Below, one piece after another: positions 1-8,344 of a DNA stretch of 34,448 nucleotides. The DNA lies in contig JAUVEU010000026.1 in assembly GCA_030594645.1 (NCBI GenBank), positions 1 through 34,448 on the forward strand, written 5' to 3'. A model generated the notes under the pieces. The model ran no database searches and was not told the DNA's origin. It saw only the letters and a program-made list of their open reading frames with translations. The position numbers were made by a program, and so were the translations under genes. The stretch comes from Candidatus Aegiribacteria sp. Its GTDB lineage: Bacteria > Fermentibacterota > Fermentibacteria > Fermentibacterales > JCC-6. Numbering within the stretch: position 1 is the stretch's first letter; each line of letters opens with the position of its first letter.

Positions 1-219
1 TGTGCTTGAATACCCGGCGGTTCCGTAAAAAATGCAGAGCAGAGTAAAACTGAGAATTCCCGCGGGCAGAGCTGCCTGAAGCTCAAGCTGACTGTGCTGG
101 GCGAGAAACAGCCTGTCACAGAACATCATTATCGTTCTGCCGGCCATCCCGGCAATGATAGGAAACGAAACAGCAATTATCTCTCTATAGGAATCAGGGC
201 GCCTGCGGTCACTATTCAT
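1..219 (-). CDS. MATE family efflux transporter, N-terminal part (runs off left edge)
   Basis: Reading the minus strand from an ATG at 217-219 gives 73 uninterrupted codons to the window edge. The product starts MNSDRRRPDSYREII and continues through an SFPIIAGMAGRTIMMFCDRLFL-type segment to LPAGILSFTLLCIFYGTAGYS. The pattern of a short cytoplasmic tail, a first helix ending in a D-R-L-F-L turn, and a second helix after an A-A-L-P-A-G motif matches the start of MatE drug/Na+ antiporters. A GGAAAG Shine-Dalgarno-like run sits about 8 nt upstream of the ATG. The rest of the protein (about 450 residues expected for the family) lies outside the window. It is divergent from the 401-5592 operon. Substrate cannot be told. 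Confidence 0.8.
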   Translation of the reverse strand, partial: MNSDRRRPDSYREIIAVSFPIIAGMAGRTIMMFCDRLFLAQHSQLELQAALPAGILSFTLLCIFYGTAGYSST

Positions 220-311
220 CAATTACTTTCCAGTGTATCTGTTTTCATAACTCTGTTATTCAGACGCGCAATATACTCTTTTTACTTAATCCCGGTCTGG
301 AGACCACACTT

Positions 312-339
312 TTGACATGTAATACGAATGCAGTAAATT
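312..339 (+). promoter_or_regulatory. Predicted sigma70-type promoter for the LolA-like/ABC operon
   Basis: A perfect -35 TTGACA (312-317) is followed after 16 nt by TAAATT (334-339, 4 of 6 consensus positions), about 60 nt before the start at 401. It is the best promoter-like pair in the 182-bp divergent gap between the MATE gene and this operon. Confidence 0.45.
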
Positions 340-400
340 CTGAATACATTCATGTTTGGAAAACCTTCAAAGGAGCTTATTGCCGGAAGGAAGTAAATAG

Positions 401-1171
401 ATGAAACACGGATTGGTGCTCACAACATTTTTCGTAATGCTCCTTTCGAGCACTGTTGCATTGTGTCAGCCTGATATAGATGATGTCATCACAGCGCTGG
501 ATCGGCTCTACAGGAGTAATGACAGCTATGCGGAGATGTCCATGCACATAGTTACCCCTCACTGGGAAAGAACTCTCACAATGAAGTCGTGGTCAGAAGG
601 ATCTGACAAAACCTTCATCAGCATACTTTCCCCGGCAAGGGAAGCCGGAATGGCTACCCTCCGCATCGGAACGGAGATGTGGAACTACCTTCCCAACACG
701 AACAGTACCATTCGAGTCCCGCCATCCATGATGACGGGTTCCTGGATGGGCTCAGACATCACAAACAACGATATTGTGAAAGAGATTACTTACGCAACTG
801 ACTATACTTACGAATACACTGATGATACAGCTATGACGGGAATACAGGAAGACGGTGTTCTGTATGTCAGGCTTGTTCCAAAACCTTCCACAGCTGTGGT
901 ATGGTCCAGCATCATCTGCGCTGTTAGAACTGACGAAAACATCCCTCTCTGGGAACACTACTACGACCAGCACGGAAATGAGATAAAGTGTGTGACATTC
1001 TCTGATATCCAGAATATGGGAGGCAGAACGATCCCCGCAACGATGGAAGTAGTTCCAACTAACAAAGAGGGACATAGCACGACCATCACCTGGTCGCATG
1101 CGGAATTCAATCAGGGAATCGATTCAGATATTTTCTCGCTCAGAAATCTTCAGTCCGGCGGAAATCAGTAA
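401..1171 (+). CDS. LolA-like outer membrane lipoprotein-sorting family protein
   Basis: 256 residues with a signal peptide at about 1-22 (hydrophobic run then V-A-L-C-Q), so periplasmic. The mature part carries the features of the TP_0789-type LolA_like family (PF17131): an M-K-S-W-S-E-G strand, 'SPAREAGMATLRIG', 'MWNYLPNTNSTIRVPPSMM' and 'GSWMGSDITNNDIVKE'. Members have a half-barrel fold related to LolA/LolB and are thought to carry acyl chains or lipoproteins across the periplasm. A GGAAGGAAG ribosome site lies just upstream. It is the first gene of a five-gene run with two FtsX-type permeases 2 bp and 1.3 kb downstream, an ATPase and a barrel, which supports a transport role. The actual cargo is not known from sequence. 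Confidence 0.85.
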   Translation: MKHGLVLTTFFVMLLSSTVALCQPDIDDVITALDRLYRSNDSYAEMSMHIVTPHWERTLTMKSWSEGSDKTFISILSPAREAGMATLRIGTEMWNYLPNTNSTIRVPPSMMTGSWMGSDITNNDIVKEITYATDYTYEYTDDTAMTGIQEDGVLYVRLVPKPSTAVVWSSIICAVRTDENIPLWEHYYDQHGNEIKCVTFSDIQNMGGRTIPATMEVVPTNKEGHSTTITWSHAEFNQGIDSDIFSLRNLQSGGNQ

Positions 1172-1173
1172 AT

Positions 1174-2436
1174 ATGCTTTCGAAGCTTGCCTGGAGAAAC
1201 ATCTTCCGCCAGAAAAGAAGAACTGTTCTTACGCTTATGACCATGACCGGAGGATTCGTCCTTTCCTCCCTTTCGATAGGATGGATGAACGGATCGTACA
1301 GCAACATCATACTTTTTTTCACAAACAGCAGAACCGGACAGATACAGGTTCACCATGAAGGCTATCTTGCGGACCCATCAATATACAGTACTATCGATAA
1401 TTTCGAGCAGGTTGGTTCAATTCTGGATTCGATCCCTGACGTTCGCTCATGGGCGCCGCGGATATATACGGGGGCTCTTCTCGCACTTAAACCTGCAGGA
1501 CATACGAGTAACGTCTACTCCAGTTCAGCCGCAGCGTCAGTGATCGGTATAGACCCTGCAAGGGAGCAGGAAGCAACCGGGTTCTCAGATCAGATCATAG
1601 AGGGCGAAATGCTCACTTCATCCGATGCTGACACCTCTCTATCCTCTACGGGTCAGATCCTTCTGGGAAAAGAACTTGCGATAACACTTGAAGCATCCCC
1701 CGGTGACTCGCTGATACTCCTCTCCCAGGCAGCGAACGGAGTTGTAGCGGACAAGAGATACGTTGTGGTCGGGATAGTAAGCACCGGAAATACACAAATC
1801 GATAGAAGAACCAGCTACATTACTCTGCCAGATGCGCAGAATCTGTTCGCACTGGAGGGTAAAGCTCACGAGATAGCTGTCCTATCGTCAACTCTCAATG
1901 AAGTTGATAACCTTACCGCAGCGATATCCGGAAGGTTGAGCGGCAGGAATCTGGAGACGGATTCCTGGAAAGTATTCGCAAAAGAGTTCTACAACGGAAT
2001 GAAAGCTGATGAATCAAGCCTGGAAGTAATGATCTTCATTATCGTGCTGGTCGCAGCTATGGGAGTTCTGAATACTGTGCTTATGATGGTTCTTGAGCGG
2101 AGACGGGAATTCGGAGTGATGAAGGCAATGGGGACCAGACCAGGCTTCATAGTCCGGATGATCATGCTCGAAGCGAACATAATGGGTTTCATCAGCATTC
2201 TGCTCGGAAGCATTATCAGTACGGCTGGTCTGCTTCTCCTCTCAAAGCACGGAATTGTAATGGATCCCCCCCTTGATTACGGTGGGGCTGTCTTCCGCGA
2301 AATGGTCGCATCGATCTCTCCTGACTGCTATTGGATACCGGCCATCTGCGTGATGCTGACAGCTACTATAGTTAGCTGTATCCCCGCCCTTAATGCCGCA
2401 CATACAAAACCCGCAAAAGCCCTGAGGACGGTGTAA
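1174..2436 (+). CDS. ABC transporter permease, FtsX/MacB/LolC type (first of two)
   Basis: 420 residues with the LolC/LolE/MacB layout. There is one helix near residues 20-40, a large extracytoplasmic domain of about 240 residues, and three C-terminal helices at about 284-307, 333-356 and 387-407. Between helices 2 and 3 is the conserved 'ERRREFGVMKAMGTRPG' coupling segment of the FtsX domain. The gene starts 2 nt after the LolA-like stop, so it is co-transcribed. Permeases of this class extract substrates from the outer leaflet of the inner membrane by a mechanical stroke rather than passing them through a channel. Pairing with a LolA-like protein suggests lipoprotein or lipid release, but a MacB-like export role is possible. 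Confidence 0.87.
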   Translation: MLSKLAWRNIFRQKRRTVLTLMTMTGGFVLSSLSIGWMNGSYSNIILFFTNSRTGQIQVHHEGYLADPSIYSTIDNFEQVGSILDSIPDVRSWAPRIYTGALLALKPAGHTSNVYSSSAAASVIGIDPAREQEATGFSDQIIEGEMLTSSDADTSLSSTGQILLGKELAITLEASPGDSLILLSQAANGVVADKRYVVVGIVSTGNTQIDRRTSYITLPDAQNLFALEGKAHEIAVLSSTLNEVDNLTAAISGRLSGRNLETDSWKVFAKEFYNGMKADESSLEVMIFIIVLVAAMGVLNTVLMMVLERRREFGVMKAMGTRPGFIVRMIMLEANIMGFISILLGSIISTAGLLLLSKHGIVMDPPLDYGGAVFREMVASISPDCYWIPAICVMLTATIVSCIPALNAAHTKPAKALRTV

Positions 2437-2441
2437 GCAGC

Positions 2442-3665
2442 ATGTTTGGACGATTGATCAAATTCGCATGGCGAAGCGTCTGGAAGAATAAAAGAAGAAC
2501 GGTAATCACAGGCCTGGCCGTCGGTCTCGGACTGGCAGCTCTGATGTTTACCGATGCCCTGATGATAGGCATGACAAGGCATATGATAGATCAGACTACA
2601 AATGCATGGATGGGTGACGCCCAGATACACAGAGACGGTTTCAGAGAGACCGGAAGGATAACTCTGACCATAAATGAACCAGATTCAATCACGCAAATGC
2701 TGAGGACGGATTCGACAGTGGATGCCTTTACCTTCCGGATAATCTCCCCTGCATCTCTCCAATCAACAATGGAGATGAAACCGGTCACCATGATAGGTAT
2801 CGACCCTGAAAAAGAACCGACAGTCTCCATGCTGGAGACTGCGGTGGATTCCGGCAGTTACTTCAGCGGGGACAGCACCGATCTTATAATCGGATATAAA
2901 CTCGCGGAGGATCTGGATACCGACCTTGGAGACCTGATCGTTATCACCGCTGCGGAAGCGGACAGCGGACTATCCAGTAATTTGTTCTTCGTAACAGGGA
3001 TCTGCCATTTCGGAAGTGATGATCTCGACAGATATACCGCTTTCATCGATATCAATACAGCGGAAAGCATGCTTGATCTCGAAGGAAGATTCCATGAAAT
3101 CGCGATACGCTTTCCGGATTCAGAGCTGGGAATGGATGAATCGCTCCCTTTCTGGAGCAGGTTCTCTATCTGCGGAAACAGAGCCCAGGGCTGGGCAACG
3201 CTGGCCACACAGGTAACGGCAATGCTGAATATGACAAAACTGAGCATTGTTATTACAGCTGTAATCCTTTTCGGCCTTGTTGTTTTCGGAATTGTGAACT
3301 CCCTCTTCATGTCTGTCTACGAGAGAATGTATGAGTTCGGTGTAATGAGGGCCGTAGGGACAAGACCGGGGACGGTCAGCGTCATGGTTATCCTCGAGGC
3401 ATTCTGGCTTGGCGTAATCAGCATGATCCTCGGCTCCACTATGGGATTGGTTATCATCTGGATAACATGGAAAACCGGTATCGATTTCGGTAACATTGAG
3501 GTTTCGGGCGTAATCTTCGACAGCGCAATTCATCCGATTCTGAAATGGAGCGGTATCTGGATATATCCGTTCTTCACGCTTCTTCTGACAACTGCCGCTG
3601 GAATCTATCCCGGTATCCACGCAGGGAGACTGAATGCTGCCGAAGCAATGAGAAAAAGCCTGTAA
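2442..3665 (+). CDS. ABC transporter permease, FtsX/MacB/LolC type (second of two)
   Basis: 407 residues, a paralogue of the preceding gene with the same four-helix layout: a helix at about 20-40, a long periplasmic domain, then three helices from about residue 265. It repeats the coupling segment as 'YERMYEFGVMRAVGTRPG'. The N-terminus (FAWRSVWKNKRRTVIT) mirrors that of the first permease (LAWRNIFRQKRRTVLT). It begins 5 nt after the previous stop. The two together would form a heterodimer like LolC/LolE, working with the ATPase encoded next. The divergent extracytoplasmic domains suggest the two subunits do different jobs in substrate handling. Confidence 0.87.
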   Translation: MFGRLIKFAWRSVWKNKRRTVITGLAVGLGLAALMFTDALMIGMTRHMIDQTTNAWMGDAQIHRDGFRETGRITLTINEPDSITQMLRTDSTVDAFTFRIISPASLQSTMEMKPVTMIGIDPEKEPTVSMLETAVDSGSYFSGDSTDLIIGYKLAEDLDTDLGDLIVITAAEADSGLSSNLFFVTGICHFGSDDLDRYTAFIDINTAESMLDLEGRFHEIAIRFPDSELGMDESLPFWSRFSICGNRAQGWATLATQVTAMLNMTKLSIVITAVILFGLVVFGIVNSLFMSVYERMYEFGVMRAVGTRPGTVSVMVILEAFWLGVISMILGSTMGLVIIWITWKTGIDFGNIEVSGVIFDSAIHPILKWSGIWIYPFFTLLLTTAAGIYPGIHAGRLNAAEAMRKSL

Positions 3666-3682
3666 AGGACATGGAGAAGAGT

Positions 3683-4387
3683 ATGAATAATGAGAAAATA
3701 ATCGAGGCAAAGGGCATTATTAAAACCTACGATGATTCAGGTGTGCCTGTTCAAGCAGTACGGGGAATTGACTATACACTGACAAAGGGAGAATTCACCG
3801 CGATTATTGGACCGAGCGGTTCAGGCAAGACAACTTTCCTCAATGTTATAACCGGCCTCGATACCCCCACCGAAGGAGAAGTATGGCTCTCGGGAAGACT
3901 GCTATCGAAGATGAGCGGTAATGAACTCTCCGATTTCAGGAGGGATCATATCGGGTTCATATTTCAGGCGTACAACCTGTTCCCTGTACTGACCGTCGAG
4001 GAAAATGTCGAATACATCATGCTGCTTCAGGGAGTACCAAAGGAGGAACGGCACAACAGGGTTATGAGCATGCTGGAAAAAGTAGGCCTGGCTGACTATG
4101 CTCAAAGACTTCCTTCAAGACTCTCCGGGGGTCAGCAGCAGAGAGTGGCTGTAGCACGGGCTATGGTTTCGAAACCTTCATTGGTAATAGCGGATGAACC
4201 AACCGCAAATCTGGATTCAAAGACAAGCGGAGCGCTGCTGGACATGATGCGCCAGCTGAATGAGGACACCGGCATGACCTTCCTCTTCTCTACCCACGAC
4301 GAAATAGTAATGAGAAGAGCAAAAAAGCTGGTTGTTCTTACTGACGGCAAACTGGACGGGAACAGCCCTCCAGAGGAATACGAGTGA
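3683..4387 (+). CDS. ABC transporter ATP-binding protein, LolD/MacB type
   Basis: 234 residues. The ATG at 3683 is chosen because GGAG lies 6 nt upstream and the product then starts just before the first strand. The frame stays open upstream into the permease gene, but that extension is not family-like. Walker A GPSGSGKT is at 43-50, the Q-loop glutamine at 95, signature LSGGQ at 147-151, Walker B LVIADEP at 167-173, and the switch histidine in STHDE at 205. 'IGFIFQAYNLFPVLTVEENVE' is typical of the LolD/MacB/FtsE branch. All catalytic residues are present. It powers the two permeases encoded immediately upstream. Its TGA stop overlaps the GTG start of the next gene by 4 nt. Confidence 0.9.
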   Translation: MNNEKIIEAKGIIKTYDDSGVPVQAVRGIDYTLTKGEFTAIIGPSGSGKTTFLNVITGLDTPTEGEVWLSGRLLSKMSGNELSDFRRDHIGFIFQAYNLFPVLTVEENVEYIMLLQGVPKEERHNRVMSMLEKVGLADYAQRLPSRLSGGQQQRVAVARAMVSKPSLVIADEPTANLDSKTSGALLDMMRQLNEDTGMTFLFSTHDEIVMRRAKKLVVLTDGKLDGNSPPEEYE

Positions 4388-5592
4388 AATCTTTCGGATC
4401 AGTTATTATTCTGTTGCTGATACTTCTGATTAATTCAGGCCAGCTTCAGGCCTGCAGTATCTCCGGTTCATTCAAGCCGGGGATTGATCTTATCGATGTT
4501 CCGGAGCCGGATTCCTCACTGCGCTTTCTCTCTCAGGCTCCTCTGAGACTGATGCTGTCACAGCGCCTGGGAAGCACAAGGCTGGCTTTTGCGTATATGA
4601 TCTGCCCAACTGCGGGCGATCCGGCTCTCGAAGGCTCATCTGGAGGTACTTCTATATTCCGCTTCGGCGACCTCGATGAACGTATTCTCCCCTCCGAATG
4701 GATGGGTACCGAATCTTTCAGCCTCCTGCAGAATCTGGACAGGCTCAGCATCCGTTTCAGACTCCCCTTTTCCAGCATTACGCTGGGACGGCAGGCCATT
4801 TACTGGGGTGTATCAAAATCCGTCAGTCCGACCGACTTTATCGCACCATTCCAATATGGAACAATCGATAAGGAATACCGTGTCGGCGTGGACGCGATCA
4901 GATCTACTTTCCCCATCGGCATGATGTCAGAACTGGACGCGGGCTGGGTATTCGGGAAGGATGCACTCTTCAATGAAAGCGGAGGCTGGCTCAGAGGACG
5001 TTTTTACATGCTACGGACCGATGCCGCACTTCTCGCGGCATGTTTCAGAGATAATCTTATACTGGGTGGAAGTCTTAACAGAGCGCTTGGCGGGGCTACA
5101 GGGTGGTTTGAACTGGCGGTTGTTTCAACCGCGATTTTCTGCGAAAATGCCCCTGACGAGAATAAAGAGACTTTCTGGAGCGCTTCAGCAGGAATGGACA
5201 GAAGCTGGTTCAACGCCGCACTGTACGGCTATCTTGAATACCATTTCAACTCTCCTGGAGCAAACAGTTCAGAAGATTATAATGTTACGATTAATGCTCC
5301 CGCTTACACTGCAGGTAATATCTATCTTATGGGTAGACATTATCTCTCCCCCGGTATGACCTGGACGCCTATGCCGCTTCTGAACATCAGCGGTCAGGCA
5401 CTTATCAACCTGACTGACCCATCCGCCTATCTAACCCTGATGGTAGAATACAATATTTCTGAGAACATCACTCTGAATGGAGGAATCAGCAGAGGAGCAG
5501 GCAAATCCTCCAGCAGTGAAACCGGAGATCTGCTCTCTGAATTCGGTTCATGGCCAGGCAAATACTTCACATCCGCAGCATATTATTTTTAG
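4384..5592 (+). CDS. Predicted outer-membrane beta-barrel protein of the ABC operon
   Basis: 402 residues from a GTG at 4384 that overlaps the ATPase stop (GTGA), implying translational coupling. Residues 1-23 form a signal peptide (long leucine/isoleucine run, then Q-L-Q-A-C). The rest is made of alternating amphipathic strands rich in aromatic and glycine residues with polar turns, such as 'SSITLGRQAIYWG'. It ends in '...YFTSAAYYF', an aromatic C-terminus typical of barrels inserted by the BAM machine. I see no closely recognisable family; DUF1302- or alginate-export-like porins have a similar look. As the last gene of a LolA-like/ABC cassette it may be the outer-membrane destination or exit for the cargo. 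Confidence 0.7.
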   Translation: MKSFGSVIILLLILLINSGQLQACSISGSFKPGIDLIDVPEPDSSLRFLSQAPLRLMLSQRLGSTRLAFAYMICPTAGDPALEGSSGGTSIFRFGDLDERILPSEWMGTESFSLLQNLDRLSIRFRLPFSSITLGRQAIYWGVSKSVSPTDFIAPFQYGTIDKEYRVGVDAIRSTFPIGMMSELDAGWVFGKDALFNESGGWLRGRFYMLRTDAALLAACFRDNLILGGSLNRALGGATGWFELAVVSTAIFCENAPDENKETFWSASAGMDRSWFNAALYGYLEYHFNSPGANSSEDYNVTINAPAYTAGNIYLMGRHYLSPGMTWTPMPLLNISGQALINLTDPSAYLTLMVEYNISENITLNGGISRGAGKSSSSETGDLLSEFGSWPGKYFTSAAYYF

Positions 5593-5646
5593 TATCTTAA
5601 GCCCTATGTTGATTCAACGAGAACCTTCGGGCGAGAGGACTGAGTA

Positions 5647-6276
5647 TTGAGAGAAGCTGCGAGGTTCAGGCTTCTTGCCGCTCTTCTGCCATTTGGAAGT
5701 ATTGCAGCAGGTCTATATCTGCTTCATTCCGCCTGGTGCGCAATCCTGTTCTACCATTCAGGTATTCTGCTTATTCTATTTCTCAACGGTCAATTGGATA
5801 TTCTGCGCTGTACTTTCTCCGGCTGGAACAATTTCTCAGGCATTGGAATGACACTTCTTCTTTTTGGAAATGGACCCCTATTCATTCTTCTGTGGCCGGT
5901 TATCTCTCTTCAACCCGATATCCTTTCTGAATCTCTTTCCAATCTGGGTCTGTCCGGAATATCGTTGTGGCTATTCGCTGCATGGTACGTTACTGTTCAT
6001 CCGATTCTGGAGGAAGTTTTCTGGCGAAAGTATCTTCTTGAAAGCAGCAGGCGGCCAGCATTGACTGATTGCGCTTTTGCCGGGTACCATGTACTTGTTC
6101 TCATACTTTTCCTTCGGCTGCAATGGGTACTTGTCTCTTTCCTGGCTCTGACTTTAACAGCCTGGTTATGGAGAGAACTCGCTATGAGGTACCGGGGATT
6201 GGCAATACCTATCGTCTCACACATTGCTGCCGGTCTCAGTACGCTTGCCGCTATCTTCTTCCTGATTAGTCCGTAA
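5647..6276 (+). CDS. CPBP (Abi/CAAX) family intramembrane metalloprotease
   Basis: 209 residues, multi-spanning. The start is a TTG at 5647 with GAGG 9 nt upstream; no better in-frame ATG is visible. The three CPBP motifs are present: E122-E123-x3-R127 in 'PILEEVFWRKYLLE', H148 in 'FAGYH', and H192 in 'VSHIAAG'. They lie on successive helices and should bind a catalytic metal. Such proteases cleave prenylated or peptide substrates within membranes, and some are immunity or processing factors. It sits about 100 bp ahead of a NatA/NatB-type ABC pair. Fusions of CPBP domains to NatB-type permeases are known in other bacteria, so a functional link is plausible. It does not overlap its neighbours. 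Confidence 0.8.
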   Translation: MREAARFRLLAALLPFGSIAAGLYLLHSAWCAILFYHSGILLILFLNGQLDILRCTFSGWNNFSGIGMTLLLFGNGPLFILLWPVISLQPDILSESLSNLGLSGISLWLFAAWYVTVHPILEEVFWRKYLLESSRRPALTDCAFAGYHVLVLILFLRLQWVLVSFLALTLTAWLWRELAMRYRGLAIPIVSHIAAGLSTLAAIFFLISP

Positions 6277-6378
6277 GGAGCAGAATCAACTTTTCAGAAC
6301 CCGTGTTGCACAGGGTTTATATATTCAGGCAGGTAAGAATGAAAAGCAATGGATGAAAGTATGGGAGGGTAATAAAGA

Positions 6379-7152
6379 ATGATCGTCGCTAAAGATCTGT
6401 ATAAAACCTTCAAGCTTGCAAAGAAACAGAAAAAGGAACAGGGCAGCTCCTCCGCTGACAGTAAAGTACATGCTGTATCCAACGTCAGTTTCGAATGCAG
6501 GCCTGGAAGGATATTCTGCCTTCTCGGTCCCAATGGTGCCGGCAAGACCACCATTCTGCGCATGATAGCAACACTCATGAAACCTGACTCAGGAAGCATT
6601 GAAGTAGCGGGATATGATACTGTAGAATCAGCTCAGAAGGTCCGCGCCCATCTTGGTTTTCTGACCGGATCTACCAAGCTCTACGACCGTTTGACTACAA
6701 AGGAACTGGTCAAATACTATGCCGATCTTCACGGTATGGATAATACTGATTTCAATCGGCGCAAAGAAGAACTTTTCGATCTGCTGGACATGAATGACTT
6801 TGCTGAGAGACGTATCGGCAAGCTCTCATCGGGAATGAAGCAGAAGGTCTCCATCGTACGAACCATTATACATGACCCTGATGTGGTAATTTTCGATGAA
6901 CCGACAGTTGGTCTGGATGTTATCACTTCCCGAAGCATTATTGATCTTATCCGCCGTTGTAAAAGTGAGAACAAAACTGTCATCTTTTCCACGCATATCA
7001 TGAGTGAAGTCAGTTTGATAAGCGATGATCTCGCTATTCTTCACGAAGGTAAACTTCTGTACAACGATACTTACAAGGCTTTCGAGGACAGGATGCAGGC
7101 CGGATCGCTGGAGGAAGAATTCATTCGCATTCTGCAGGAGGGCAAATCATGA
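6379..7152 (+). CDS. ABC transporter ATP-binding protein, NatA type
   Basis: 257 residues starting after a GGGAGGG ribosome site. Walker A GPNGAGKT is at 50-57, the signature is LSSGM (149-153) rather than LSGGQ, Walker B VVIFDEP at 169-175, and the switch histidine in STHIM at 206. The LSSGMKQKVSIVR form and 'IFDEPTVGLDVITSR' are typical of the NatA/CcmA-like group that works with ABC-2 permeases. A lysine/serine-rich insertion at about 12-30, after the first strand, is slightly longer than usual. The stop codon overlaps the start of the permease gene by 4 nt (ATGA), so the two are coupled. Likely role: export of sodium, a peptide or another toxic compound. Substrate unknown. Confidence 0.88.
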   Translation: MIVAKDLYKTFKLAKKQKKEQGSSSADSKVHAVSNVSFECRPGRIFCLLGPNGAGKTTILRMIATLMKPDSGSIEVAGYDTVESAQKVRAHLGFLTGSTKLYDRLTTKELVKYYADLHGMDNTDFNRRKEELFDLLDMNDFAERRIGKLSSGMKQKVSIVRTIIHDPDVVIFDEPTVGLDVITSRSIIDLIRRCKSENKTVIFSTHIMSEVSLISDDLAILHEGKLLYNDTYKAFEDRMQAGSLEEEFIRILQEGKS

Positions 7153-8339
7153 AAACGATTCTGACTATCTTCCGGAAAGAACTGAAGGATTCCCTTCGGG
7201 ACCGCCGCACCATCATAACCATGATTATTGTGCCGTTGCTGATGTTTCCAGTGATGATCGGACTGACATCCAGATTTATTATGTCTCACGAGGCAAAAGC
7301 TCAGGTCAGAGAGCTCAAGGTTGGCGTGCTTGCGGGAGAAAACGCAGGTGAATTCGTAGAAATGCTTCACGAACAGGAAAACATCCTCGTATTTGAGCAG
7401 ATCCACCTTGAGGAGGGACAGGAGCTCATCGCGTCAGACAGCCTCGATGCCTTTATAGTATTTCACGAAGAATTCGACCGGCAGGTCAGTGAGTTAGGTC
7501 AGGGAGAGATCACGTTCTATCTGAAAGGGACAGAGGAACGGGAGATTGAAGAATACCGTATCATGGAACTGCTGAGTGAATATGAGGAATTGTTGCGTAC
7601 CGATCGATTTGATGAGCTGAATCTGGACATAAGTATTATTGAAACCATATCTGTTTCGAAAGTAAATCTTGCAACTCAAAAGGAACAGCTGGCTGATATG
7701 GTCGGCGGCATTCTGCCCTATATGTTCATCCTTTTCTGCTTCATGGGCAGCATGTATCCCTCCATTGATCTGGCTGCGGGAGAAAAAGAGCGCGGCACAC
7801 TTGAAACCCTGCTCACCTCTCCTGTGAACAGGCTTCAGATCCTGATTGGCAAATTTGGAGTTGTAGTTCTTACAGGAATCAGTTCGGCTGCGGTTTCTCT
7901 GCTGGGTCTCTATCTTGGAGTCCGGTATGTAAGTTCGATTCCAGCAGAATTCGTTGATATGGTAATGTCTATTCTGGAACCGGGATCCATACTCGTTCTC
8001 CTGTCACTCCTGCTTCCGCTCTCTGTTTTCTTTGCGGGTCTGCTGCTTTCCATCTCTTTCACCGCGAGAACATATAAGGAAGCTCAGAGCAAGATCGGGC
8101 CTCTTTTCCCGGTCATAATCATTCCTGCTTTTATCGGAATGATGCCGGGGATGAATCTGAACGCTTCGACGGCTCTGATTCCTATTCTTAATGTATCTCT
8201 GGCAACACGGACGATCATCGCAGGTCAGGCAGATGTCGGCATTATGATAATTGTCTATCTCTCACTTGCGGTTTATGCGGCTGCAGCACTATTCCTGTGC
8301 AGCAGAACATTCAGCAGAGAAAGCGCTATTTTACAGTGA
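7149..8339 (+). CDS. ABC-2 type permease, NatB type
   Basis: 396 residues. It opens with the 'FRKELKDSLRDRRTIITMIIVPLL' signature of NatB/ABC2_membrane_3 permeases. One helix at about 20-44 is followed by a soluble domain to about residue 180 ('LKVGVLAGENAGEFVEML...'), and then five or six C-terminal helices. The conserved 'AAGEKERGTLETLLTSPV' amphipathic segment is present near residue 210. It overlaps the NatA-type ATPase gene by 4 nt and should form a homodimeric exporter with it. The family includes the Bacillus sodium exporter NatB, but many members move other substrates. Confidence 0.88.
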   Translation: MKTILTIFRKELKDSLRDRRTIITMIIVPLLMFPVMIGLTSRFIMSHEAKAQVRELKVGVLAGENAGEFVEMLHEQENILVFEQIHLEEGQELIASDSLDAFIVFHEEFDRQVSELGQGEITFYLKGTEEREIEEYRIMELLSEYEELLRTDRFDELNLDISIIETISVSKVNLATQKEQLADMVGGILPYMFILFCFMGSMYPSIDLAAGEKERGTLETLLTSPVNRLQILIGKFGVVVLTGISSAAVSLLGLYLGVRYVSSIPAEFVDMVMSILEPGSILVLLSLLLPLSVFFAGLLLSISFTARTYKEAQSKIGPLFPVIIIPAFIGMMPGMNLNASTALIPILNVSLATRTIIAGQADVGIMIIVYLSLAVYAAAALFLCSRTFSRESAILQ

Positions 8340-8344
8340 ATTCA

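Noticed and set aside
294-305. GGTCT-GG-AGACC palindrome in the divergent region upstream of the LolA-like operon
   Set aside because: Only 5-bp arms and no regulator encoded nearby; likely chance.
94-315. Plus-strand open frame of 73 codons
   Set aside because: It lies antisense to the MATE gene start and its product is low-complexity with no family features or ribosome site.
3120-3710. Long minus-strand open frame (196 codons) opposite the second permease
   Set aside because: The opposite frame encodes a clear FtsX-type permease; the minus product is rich in H, C and Y with no domain.
6298-6317. Small hairpin AACCC-GTG-TTG-CAC-A-GGGTT after the CPBP gene as a terminator
   Set aside because: The stem is short with a bulge and is followed by TATATATTC rather than a T-run; it may be chance.
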